From the NCBI GenBank assembly GCA_946406115.1, contig OX291558.1, positions 20,638,205 to 20,702,204 of the forward strand: DNA of 64,000 bases, given 5' to 3'. Positions 54,985 to 64,000 of the stretch are shown here, one piece after another. This DNA comes from Apoda limacodes. Its lineage: Eukaryota; Arthropoda; Insecta; Lepidoptera; Limacodidae. Under the pieces are notes generated by a model. That model had not been told where the DNA came from and made no database searches. It was given only the letters and a program-made list of their open reading frames with translations. Position 1 is the first letter of the stretch, and every line of letters begins with the position of its first letter. The position numbers and the translations under genes were made by a program.

Positions 54985-55410
54985 AACCTAAATTATTTAT
55001 GAATGCATGATATCTTTTATTTAATGTGAATGTGTTTGTGTGATTTTCAATTTAAAATTATTAATATTACTTTGCACACCTTTGCTATTGGTAGATCTCA
55101 GTGTTCAAAAATTGTATATCTATCTTTATTTGTCACAGGCAAATAAAAAAACTAATTCATTGTTTGATCTTTATTGCTGTGAAATTGTACCAACAAGAAT
55201 TTTTCTACTTATACAATAATACAATTATAGATTTCGATTATCAAAAAGTACAAAAAATATAAGCTTATTCAAAAACGCAAAACGGAACGGAAATGGACAG
55301 TTTGATTCTCACATCTAAAGTTTTAAATTTCTAAAGGAATTATAGGTATATTAACTTAAAAAATAAATAATTAAATTGAATTAAAAAAATTTTTTGCCAT
55401 ATTATAACAT
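54985..55410. other. Gene-free stretch
   Basis: AT-rich, no supported feature. Confidence 0.45.
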
Positions 55411-55414
55411 AACT

Positions 55415-55690
55415 AGCATTAGCATTTACCAGTGGCTCCGCCCGCGCTAAAGTCGGGTATTGGCGTGGAATTTTTATAGCAACTCCTTGCTTATAGTAAA
55501 AATATTTCCTATAGCTGTAGTTCTCTCGTGGAATTTGGTTATAGTTATTTCAATGGGAACTTTTAATTATGCGGGATAAAAAGGCGCATGTGTAATTTTC
55601 CATCTCTTTAATTTATCTGTGTTAAATTGGATTCTCCGTTGCGAAATACATACAAACACACTAACTTTCACATTTATAGTTAGTAAGGAT
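55415..55690 (+). repeat. Family B element, complete but diverged
   Basis: Head 'atttaccagtggctccgccc', 'gcgctaaagtcgggtattgg', then 'tgggaacttttaattatgcg' and tail 'actttcacatttatagttag' 'taaggat'. Confidence 0.6.
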
Positions 55691-56194
55691 ATCATATTGT
55701 TAGGTAAAAAAATAACGTAAATAAAATGAACATTATATATTATATAATAACTTCCCTTTTGTATATCACCAAAAGAATCTGATATTGATTAATTTAGACA
55801 AATTTTACATCACTTTTCAACACACGGGATTTTAATAAAATAGACAACATGTTTTCGTAACGGTGTATATAACTTCATAACTCATTTATGAATTTAATTT
55901 TGTGTGTTGATACCACGCTTACCTTTGAGGTCAACGCTTTATAGGTAAACGAAACCTACTTTTCTCAAAATGAGTTATGTAATATGAAATATCAAGTAAA
56001 TTTGAGCAAAATGGAATACTCGTGTATCCAAAACTACCAAATAATTTTTTATGTGTTTTTATTTGCGAAAGTTTATCTTCAAAACTACGATAATCTATAT
56101 ATATTTTTACTTTTGTCGTTTATTTGATTCTATTTGGTAAAAAATTTGCTAAAACCATTGTGTCTAACTTTTATTTACAACTTGATTTTGCTAG

Positions 56195-56477
56195 CAGCTC
56201 TACCCGCCCTAAATTCGGTTATCGGCGTGGAACTCCTTAATTATTCTAATAAAGTTTGCTATAGCAAGCTACAGCTCCTTAAGCTTATAGTTATTACCGC
56301 GGGAACTTTTGAATTTTTCGGGATAAAAAGTAGCAAATGTCATAGCTGGACAAGGACATAGACTACTTTTTTTACCTAACCTACATGTGTGCAAAGCCTC
56401 ACCCCAACCCGTTCAGTGATTAAAGCATGATTGAGTAACAAACATCTAAAATTTCACATTTATAATATAAGTAGGAT
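56195..56477 (+). repeat. Family B element, complete
   Basis: Head 'gctagcagctctacccgccc', 'taaattcggttatcggcgtg', 'accgcgggaacttttgaatt', 'gattgagtaacaaacatcta' and tail 'cacatttataatataagtag' 'gatta'. The 75-codon frame at 56134-56361 is part of the repeat, not a gene. Confidence 0.68.
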
Positions 56478-56689
56478 TAGAACCTTGGTCCCAGTTACCA
56501 TATAGGTACCCAAATATAAATATGACGAACTATTATAAATACCCTATTTATTGATAATAAATGTGATAATGAATTTTCAGATTTTTCGCTAGATTTCGTG
56601 GACTGCATATATCAATGCTATTTGAAGTACACTTAAGAAAGTATTTGTTTGTTGTGTATACTTCATTCGCTTATATAGTATATATAATA

Positions 56690-56945
56690 ATACATTGTGT
56701 ATTTAGGGTGGTAAGGAGAAAATTACTACCTAACCTGAGGCCGAATGCCGTAGGCTTTATTGACTAGAGTTTGTAATTTCTGTACCCTCTTGTGCTACGC
56801 ACAATGTTTTTAAATCACATTTGCGAGGAAATTGATAAAAATATAAGATGAATTAATGAATAAACTCACCAAAAAACATTCTAAATGGCGGGAATAGTAA
56901 TAATATATCTAGAGAATTATAACGTTTTGGCTGATGTTAAAACAC
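56690..56945 (-). repeat. Family E repeat, minus copy
   Basis: Reverse-oriented partner of 51360-51605: 'tgtgtatttagggtggtaag', 'gaggccgaatgccgtaggct', 'acaatgttttt', 'aaactcaccaaaaaacatt', 'aaatggcgggaatagtaat'. Confidence 0.65.
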
Positions 56946-56949
56946 TATA

Positions 56950-57560
56950 TAACAAACATATTTTTCCGCACTGAACACAATGAACGAAATGATGAATAAT
57001 TCCAGAGCAATCTAAGGAAAACCAGAAAACATTCCAAGAAACTAAAGTTTCAAGATTTTTTTTATCTTTTATCGTCAATTGTTAATTTATTTTCATTTTA
57101 TTTACTTAATTGTATTGAAAAACTTCACGTGACACACAGGGCGTTAACCTTGCACCATTGTAAAATGTTCTGTTTTGTAGTTTGTTTGCTATCCATCATA
57201 ACTTGTAAAGCTTAACTGTGTATGTATACTTACGGGCGGAGCTTATTGTAGCGTCGCGGCAGCAAAGCTCGAGGCGACCCATTTGTGCGTCGCATCTAGC
57301 TTGTTCCTATCCACTTCCTCTCAGAGATAAACAATGAGAGTCTGTTTAGTATTATAGTTTACTTATCTCCCGTGGCTTTACGCTAGAATACTTCTAATTT
57401 TATGTTTTTTCGAACTTGACAGGTAGAGAATTGTAATTTTTAGAGATAAAATTAAGAAGTTTATATATTACTAGCAGTTTCATGGTGTTATGGTGTTGCC
57501 AGATTTTTATTTGCTACCATGTTTCACCTGTTTCTATCGGCTACGGTAGCCTGTGGGCGC
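56950..57560. other. Gene-free stretch
   Basis: A small CpG-containing patch at 57232-57300 ('gcgtcgcggcagcaaagctc') stands out, unassigned. Confidence 0.4.
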
Positions 57561-57567
57561 TTTCTTT

Positions 57568-57780
57568 TATACGCTTCAAGGTGGCAAACAAGATAATGGT
57601 CCGCCTGATGGTAAGTGGTCACCGCAGCTTTAGACGCTTGCAACACAGAGGCATGACTGGCGCGTAGCCGATCTTTCAAAAAATCTCAAAGAACATTTTG
57701 GTAGTCCCAAGAGAAAATCTTAGCAAAATGCTCATTCCACGGAGCAAGAACCTCAGAAACCGCACAGTACGTGACCATTT
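57568..57780 (-). mobile_element. CR1-like LINE 3' copy, minus strand
   Basis: 57568-57670 is the reversed tail ('aaggtggcaaacaagataat', 'ggtccgcctgatggtaagtg', 'gacgcttgcaacac'). Further right, read on the minus strand, 'cgtactgtgcggtttctgag' and 'gtggaatgagcattttgcta' match the C-terminal coding part of the copy at 15205-15275. Confidence 0.75.
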
Positions 57781-57784
57781 AGAT

Positions 57785-59660
57785 TAAAAGGCATGAAGAT
57801 AGGGAGGAGGTCTTCACTCTGTTAAGTAACAGGTAAGTTTATCGATACCAGTTTACTTTGATTACTTTGTTGATATTTTATTTTCCTTCTTTATTATTTT
57901 ACCCTCTTTACTAAATTAAGATTCGGAAAGTATCTGCCTTCTCATTTATTTCCACCAACAAAAAACAATACCGACTGAAACTGAGAAAATTGAGCAGATG
58001 TTGCATACCTTCACGGGGCTACTTTGTATTCGTAACAAAATTACAATGAATGAAAAAAATTATGGATGTGGTACAATGTAAGTTTAGTTTTTCCGTTAAT
58101 TTGATTATTGGATAACAGTTACACTGTTCGACGATTGCACATTCCGGTCAAAATCATAGTAGGTACCTTATGAATTCAACCAACAGACATTTCAATCACT
58201 GCAGAAGTCGGTGGTGGACTATGGCAAATAATGCGTTCTGAGGAGCAGGCGTTCGAACTGGACGTGTAACGATGAGTTTTTTTTTATAAAATTCTCAGGA
58301 ACATTATTGGTTTATCGCAAGGACCTGCATAAAATAAAAAGATGTAGATGCTTATTGTGCAGTTAACTGTTTACGCTGGGCCATATGAAGCCAAGAAACT
58401 GTCATGCAAGGGTCACTCTTGACAAAGCCACCAGCCAGTCATTTCATATACTTTTTTTAATCTATAAATAAATTCACTTCCGATAAACATTTCATAACTC
58501 CTTGTTTCACAATATTCTCGACCGAACGGTAGAGCATTGATTTTTAGAAAATTGACGCTGTAAGTATATTGCGTTGGGTTATAGACTACCCTAAGTGAAT
58601 GAATACAGTGCTGTGATACAGTTCCAATAAGGGAATACACCCTCTGTTTTCATAGTATCCCTAAGATGAATATTGTTATATCACCAGTTTAAGTGAAGTG
58701 CTAAAAAACAAATTTATTAAAAATTTAAAAACCATTCAGTTAAAAAAATATTAGGCGACAAAACGTAAAGTGTTTATTTAACTTTATGTTTCAGTAATTT
58801 TTACTTTTTTTTATGTTTTGCAAATTAAGGACTTTTGCTTTTGTTAAGACTACGATATAGGATAGATCACGTAAATACCCCGTTTTTGTGTAATTTTTGT
58901 GGCAAAATCTAAAGGATTGAACAAAATATATGTTATTTTTTTTTGGTCTAGTTTACCTTATTCATTTATTGTATTAAATGCGAAAAAAAAAATAAGCGTC
59001 TATTACTTTGATAGTCTTATCAAGTGCATTATCACCAAATTTTAAGTTCATAGGTAAATTAAAATTAAAAAAAATTCAGAACAAAATTTTTAAAAAAGCA
59101 GAATTTTGTGTCTTCTTATTCTTTTGTTTTTTAATAGTTTTTAAGCTGTATGAGAGCCTTCTTAAAAACATTTAAAAAAACATTTTGACAATTTATATGG
59201 CTTTGGGTCTAATGCTTATACTGTGAAAATTTCAAGACTGTAGCTCCAACCTTCGGGTACGAAACCCCAAAAATATAGTATAAAATCGAATTTAATGCAC
59301 ATATACATAGATTATATAAACCTATATACATTATACACACCAAAAACGTAACCTTTGTTTTCTAGGAAGAAAGAGTGTAAAAAGCTTTTAGACTATAATA
59401 TAAACATGTTGTCTGTCGTTAAAATGAAGTTACTTGATGGAAATGCAAAGTTTGAGGTGCCACTTCAAACTGTAGTTAACTTGCTTTAGTTTTAACATAA
59501 AGTAAAACTTAAGCATAATATGAGCTTATATCGGGGTCTACAATGACACCTTATAATTGAAAAACAATAAGGTTAACTGGTATCGTGTAAGTTCACACCA
59601 TTTTAATATGGCGACAATGACCTTCTAAGTAGAAAAGGTAATTAATTGTGTAGCGACTGC
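57785..59660. other. Gene-free stretch
   Basis: No supported gene. A 75-codon minus frame at 58413-58640 matches nothing I recognise. Confidence 0.4.
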
Positions 59661-59662
59661 AG

Positions 59663-59748
59663 TTTTGATTTTTGACCACGGGGTAGGAAGTTTCGAATTT
59701 TGCCCACCGGGTCAGAAAATTTTGATTTTTGACCACCGGGTCAGAAAA
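59663..59748. repeat. Tandem repeat, 28-29-bp unit x3
   Basis: Units start at 59663, 59691 and 59720 and follow TTTTGATTTTTGACCACCGG plus 'gtcagaaaa'. The third is the cleanest; the first two carry small changes. Confidence 0.85.
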
Positions 59749-59802
59749 TTATATTGCACAGTACATCTATTAGTAGCTACTGCCTGCAAAGTCGATTTCA
59801 AG

Positions 59803-59840
59803 TTGAATCTTGTTTGCCACCTTAGTGGTATATAAAAAAG
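59803..59840 (+). mobile_element. CR1-like LINE tail fragment
   Basis: 'aatcttgtttgccaccttag' 'tggtatataaaaaag' is the last ~35 bp of the family. Confidence 0.65.
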
Positions 59841-59844
59841 AAAC

Positions 59845-60640
59845 GTATTAAATACTTACCTACTAACATGCTAACTTGTCACAAATTTGACCTGATTTTC
59901 ATTGTTTGACGTCTAAAATTACTACGGAACCCTAAATTAAAGTGCCCAACGCACATTCAGCTGTTTTTTTACGACTACCTTTTGTAGTAATAACTCTTTG
60001 TTAATTTTAGACAGTTGTTTTACCTTTATAAGCTCTGTGTCTTAATAAATCATATACTATTTAATAGGCTTAAAAGTTTCAGACATGCTGAGGGCATTCA
60101 GAATAAAGGAGTTACGGAGTATATAAAAGAAAATGTCTAAAAAGCTAGCATTTGGTCAGGAAAATATTAAAATAACGAAAGCCGGATTCTTTACAGATTT
60201 GATATTTGTATATCTATCATTATTGCATATCTATTACATACATACATAGTTATATGTATGTATGTATGTAACACATTGATATAGTAAAAACCAAATTGGT
60301 ATGACGGAACGGATGACAAATACAAACACGTGTCTGCGTATTATTCCTTATGTTAAAACCTTTTTGTCTTTGTGTGTAACACATAGTATGTTTTTGGTGT
60401 TTTTGAGGAGAGTGTAACTAAATATATAATTGTTTTCTGACAAAAATGTATTAAAACTAAATCTGAAAAAAAAAAATTGCTTATGAATATGAAATAATTA
60501 TTATTTTCTATTTAAATATAAATGAAATTCTACTCGTTATTAACTTGAAAATGGAGAGACTAAACAATTTTTTTTTTAATTTTTCATAATAGAATTAAGT
60601 TAATACGGAAATAGAAGATTAGATTAAAAGGCTAATAGGT
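59845..60640. other. Gene-free stretch
   Basis: Contains a palindromic ACATACATAC / GTATGTATGT tract at about 60238-60272. No gene. Confidence 0.4.
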
Positions 60641-60642
60641 GG

Positions 60643-60688
60643 CGCTGTTAAGTTAATAACAATAGCATTTGTTAATAACTTAACAGCG
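60643..60688. repeat. 20-bp hairpin with 6-base loop
   Basis: Arms CGCTGTTAAGTTAATAACAA and TTGTTAATAACTTAACAGCG differ from perfect complementarity at one position; loop 'tagcat'. The outer 'ataggtggcgctg' of the left arm recurs alone at 60767. Confidence 0.85.
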
Positions 60689-60689
60689 T

Positions 60690-61780
60690 TATGTTGTTTA
60701 TGTCTCATATTTGAAACAAACATGTAAGTTGGTTTAGTGTAAAAAAAATAACAAAATCTGGACTCAATAGGTGGCGCTGAAGTCGAATTTATGGAGTGTA
60801 TAAGTTTGTACAGGCCCATCCGCACCAACGTTATCTCGCATTCTTCTATACGTCTAACAAATTGCGATAAAAATTTGGTGAGGAGGAGGTGCACAGTGGC
60901 TGTAACAGAGTATTTTTAGTAGTTGAGCCGCAGTTTGTGTGTTTTCTGTAAAAATTAAGCGTGAAGAGTTGGTACAGGGTTATAGAAGAAAGAAGAGGTA
61001 AAGGTGGTAAAGGCAAGAGAGGGAAGAGGGGAGTTTAACGTTAGAGGTTGCATAATAAATAATTTATGGCATTCTTTAAGTGTAGGTTATTGCGGTACAA
61101 CAGTCGCTGGGACAGATAGTGTGTAATATATATAAATATCCTTTAGTATAAATTGTACTTACTTATTATGCCTGGTGGTCAAACATCAAAACTACAGACG
61201 CAATATTAAAATGCTGTGAATTTACGCGACACCAGCGACAGACAGGTCAGAAAAGTTTGTTGCACTCAGACCAGGATGCTTATTGCGAAAAAGTCGGTTT
61301 ACTCGGGTAAACGTATGGAACGGACATCTCATCTGTCGATACTGTGTTAACTACTCAGACTACTCCAGACTTTCGCAATAAGCTCCCTGAGGTTGGCGTA
61401 TGCTTGCAGGGCTGCGTTCATAATTTGGGGCCGCAGATGTTTTTAAAAGTATTTATCTGAACACTGATTTATAGCCTAAAGTAAAACACAAGAGTCTTAC
61501 AAGCGTACAAAAACTTTTTAAGTAACTCTGCTTAAAGTATTGGACTTACGCTTCTTTTTCTTAACGTATTTTATAAACTCCTCTTGCTTCAATAGGATTT
61601 ATTACTCCATATATTACAAGGAAGTACCCAAGGGGGAGGTCTAAGGAGTCTAGACCTCCCCGAAAATGTTATAGATACAACATGCACATAAGAAAATAAA
61701 TCCCCAAATTATAGCGAGGAAAACGCCTTTCTCTGTGACATTCCAATATGTGCGGCAACGAAACCCTGCCTCAACCTAAC
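60690..61780. other. Gene-free stretch
   Basis: A purine-rich tract (60985-61035) and a 13-bp inverted repeat GCTTATTGCGAAA (61278 and, reversed, 61371) are present. No gene. The 91-codon minus frame at 60619-60894 crosses the hairpin and is unrecognised. Confidence 0.4.
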
Positions 61781-61784
61781 ATAT

Positions 61785-62160
61785 TATAAAGACCGCTTGT
61801 ATAATGGGATGTGTTCTGAGGAATTGTTAGAAATTATGCCCACGGCTCCTTTTTACCATCGCACCGCTCGCCATCGGCAGGGAATTCATCCTCACACCTT
61901 AGAACGGAAATGGTCACGTAACGTACAGTGCGGTTTCAGAGAAACGTTCTCCCGCGAATGCTTAGGTTGTGGAACAAGCTCCCTTCCAAGGTTTTCTATA
62001 AGGACTACAGCATGGGGTTTTTCGAAAAAGATGGCATCAAATTTTAAAGGGTCGGCAACGCGCGATTGATGACCCAGTAATTGCAAGCGTCTATAGGCTG
62101 CGGTGACCGGCGGACCGTAAGCTTGTTTGCCACCTTATTGGTGTAAAAAAAAAAAAAAAA
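61785..62160 (+). mobile_element. CR1-like LINE 3' copy
   Basis: Matches 15085-15434: 'gcttgtataatgggatgtgt', 'ctgaggaattgttagaaatt', 'accatcgcaccgctcgccat', 'cgtacagtgcggtttcagag', 'gaccgtaagcttgtttgcca' and an A-run of 18 at 62143-62162. 61797-62069 stays open for 90 codons with YHRTARHRQGIHPHTLE, the LINE C-terminus, but the copy is 5'-truncated. Confidence 0.82.
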
Positions 62161-62164
62161 AACG

Positions 62165-62555
62165 ATTTGTTTTTTATTTCAGAGAAACTTTTGCATGTCT
62201 TCGCAATACCTTGCGTAAAATTGGAGCTAACCAGAAAAAATAGGCTGGGTACGTGCTTGATGCATTAGTATTGTACTTGACTCATAGAATGTAATGTAAT
62301 GTAATGCAAGGTAAATAGACCCACATTTTTTTATCAGCCGATAATTTTATTTCTCGAATTTGTATGAACTATTGGCCGATAAATGATCGGGCGGTGCACA
62401 CGCTCCCATGTAATATAGCAGTCGTAGCCCACCGATTATTTTGATCGGCTGATTGGTAATCGGGCAGTGTGCAGCGTCACTAAGAATGAGATGAGGCTGA
62501 AAACAAAGTGTCCTTACATAAGAAAATTACTTTTAAAATGTTGGTAAATTGCAAT
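62165..62555. other. Non-coding stretch with inverted GCCGATAATT-type motifs
   Basis: 62336-62470 contains 'cagccgataattttattt', 'ggccgataaatgatcgggcg', 'gtgcacacgctccc' and then 'ccaccgattattttgatcgg', 'taatcgggcagtgtgcagcg'. The parts are both direct and inverted relatives, typical of a small non-autonomous DNA element. The AATGT repeat at 62289-62306 is a microsatellite. Confidence 0.4.
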
Positions 62556-62564
62556 CAAACAAAA

Positions 62565-62605
62565 ATTTAGCCAGGTGTGCACGAGCCCAGCTCGCACTTG
62601 ACTGT
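62565..62605 (+). repeat. Family A right-end fragment
   Basis: 'agccaggtgtgcacgagccc' and 'agctcgcacttgactg' resemble the palindromic family A end. Confidence 0.35.
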
Positions 62606-62768
62606 TATTTATAATTAATTGTTCTACTATAGTCGTTTTAAGTTTGAATGTATTACCGTTTTTGTCAAAACATCAAAACCATGTTCATTGTATGGAGACA
62701 CTTAAATTTTTCCATTTTAATTTTTTATTATTTGTAAGAAAATCCGACATAACAATACATATTCTATA

Positions 62769-63160
62769 CTAGCTGCTGCCCGCGACGTCGTCTGCGTGAA
62801 CGCTATACCATAACATCACTTTTTGTGAACGAAACCATAGCGCAATCTAATTCGACGCCAACGCCATCTAGTTAGCAAATAGGAAACATTTTTATATGGT
62901 GAAAAATTATAACACATCTAAGTTATGACTTTACACGATTTTTTAACATTCTGGGATTTAAAAAAATTTGAAGTAAATCCATGCAGTACTTTTTGAATTT
63001 ATCCCGAACATACATACAGACAAGCAGACAAAAATTCTAAAAACGATATTTTTGGTTTCGGTATCGATTGTAGATCTCACCCCAAGTATTCTTTTAAAAA
63101 AATATTCAATGTACAGTTTTGACTTTCCTACCATTTTATTATATGTATGGATTTTCTATA
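62769..63160 (+). repeat. Dispersed lepidopteran repeat (CTAGCTGCTGCCCGCGACGT head)
   Basis: The head 'actagctgctgcccgcgacg' 'tcgtctgcgtg', a middle with 'aaatccatgcagtactttt' and 'atacatacagacaagcagac' and a T/A-rich end are the standard parts of a common lepidopteran repeat related in layout to family B. Non-coding. Confidence 0.55.
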
Positions 63161-63214
63161 TTTATAAAAGTCACAATTTCAGGCTTATTTCTACTTCAAC
63201 CTAGTCCGACATAA

Positions 63215-63300
63215 AAAAAAACGGCAAAGTGTGAGTTCGACTAGCGCACCGAGCGTTCCGTACCTACCACCATTAACGTAATTTACAAACGCAAACCAAA
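63215..63300 (-). repeat. Family A-related end (long variant), truncated
   Basis: 'acggcaaagtgtgagttcga', 'ctagcgcaccgagcgttccg', 'tacctaccaccattaacgta' 'atttacaaacgcaaac' matches the first ~80 bp of 18345-18965. Confidence 0.65.
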
Positions 63301-63434
63301 ATTGTGCCACTAAGCGGTCACTCATCCAAGTACTGACTAAGCCTAGCGTTGCTTAACTTTGAATATTGTTTCCAACTAACAAATGTGTTACTGATTCTCA
63401 TTATAATAAGCTAAATAGCGCTTTAAATGTAATT

Positions 63435-63530
63435 TAATAATGAATGATTGTCTTGCGCGGGAATCGAACCCATGCCCTTCAATTCGGCAGTCGGGTCAGT
63501 ACTCACTGAGCCATGTAGCTGGCTAATCCT
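63435..63530 (-). mobile_element. tRNA-derived SINE head, minus strand
   Basis: On the minus strand: 'agctacatggctcagtgagt' (A-box-like) and 'gggcatgggttcgattcccg' (B box) at tRNA-like spacing, followed by 'cgcaagacaat'. The body is not preserved. Acceptor arms do not pair, so it is not a tRNA gene. Confidence 0.6.
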
Positions 63531-63539
63531 TGCTTTATC

Positions 63540-64000
63540 TACCGAAATAATATAATTATCCCATAGGTTTTAATAAAATATATTAAAAAGAAACAAAATT
63601 TTATCTTCTTATAGATACCTAACTAAATATATTAACAACAAAAAACATTTTCACTGCTGCTATTATGAGCAGCACATTTGATTTGTTGCCTTTAATAACA
63701 AAAAGTAATAGGACGCGGTGCACTCAACAATACTTAAATACTGTTTGAAGACCATTTAGCATTGTGCCCGGACTTAATATTGAGTTGTTATAATTCCCTA
63801 CAATACAAAAACTGAGGGGAATCTAATAAAAGCTTGTTTAGGGTGGGAACATTGCAGCCATGTTTGGTATTGACTTAGCTGATTTATTTATTTTTTTGGT
63901 CGTATTGATCTATACTCTGTAATATTTTTACTTGACTGCGCCGTCTTTCTAAACGACAATGATGAGGTTGGCAGAGACCAAAGATTACTTTGGTACTCTT
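63540..64000. other. Gene-free stretch
   Basis: AT-rich to the window end; no supported feature. Confidence 0.45.

Noticed and set aside
60619..60894. 91-codon minus-strand frame as a gene
   Set aside because: It crosses a hairpin and the GGTGGCGCTG repeat motifs and shows no domain.
63435..63530. Functional tRNA gene
   Set aside because: Good B box but no acceptor-stem pairing; fits a SINE head.

Overview
The window is AT-rich, gene-poor animal nuclear DNA, and I read it as moth or butterfly (Lepidoptera). The evidence is the repeat content: sequences I know as abundant in lepidopteran genomes recur throughout. These include a LINE tail reading CGTAAGCTTGTTTGCCACC, a 'GGGTTCCGTACCCAAAGGGT ... 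CGAGTCCGACTCGCACTTGG' element, and a 'GCCAGCGGCTCCGCCCGCC ... TTTATAATATTAGTAGGAT' element. There are no bacterial-type operons, rRNAs, CRISPR arrays or convincing intact tRNAs. Family labels A to E and S are mine, used only to link copies inside this window.

The only convincing complete host gene is on the minus strand at 7430..4746. It has two exons joined by a 2.1 kb intron with good splice signals. It encodes a signal peptide followed by a domain resembling the MBF2 / 'probable salivary secreted peptide' family, ending in an unusual Gly/Ser/Ala-rich tail of about 70 residues. A degenerate second exon of similar type may lie just beyond it (3395..3245). At 40906 (+) there is a possible first exon of a THAP-domain protein with an initiator-like site upstream; no second exon was found.

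The rest is mainly transposon debris. One CR1-like LINE family is present as a long but internally deleted copy (14240-15434), two medium 3' copies (46830-47275, 61785-62160), one minus copy (57568-57780) and at least five short tails. A jockey-type reverse transcriptase lies at 30285-31545, with a second 3' end of the same family at 10695-11168. Other LINE remnants are at 20636-21395 (+), 39715-40370 (-) and 6118-6262 (+). tRNA-like SINE sequences lie at about 2.8, 6.9, 22.6, 29.2, 34.3 and 63.5 kb. Families A and B make up much of the remainder.

The most striking structures are inverted repeats. A foldback element of about 1.93 kb (53052-54980) has arms built of tandem ~150-bp units, each with its own palindrome, and a candidate 7-bp target duplication. 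A 915-bp non-autonomous hAT-like element (43223-44137) has an exact 8-bp target duplication. There is a near-perfect hairpin with 65/66-bp arms (26289-26425), a perfect 38-bp inverted repeat (17522-17714), and a roughly 440-bp palindromic element (32230-32672). Several young tandem duplications and a 43-bp minisatellite are also present. I see no multi-gene system; the novelty here is transposon structure and the odd tail on the MBF2-like protein.
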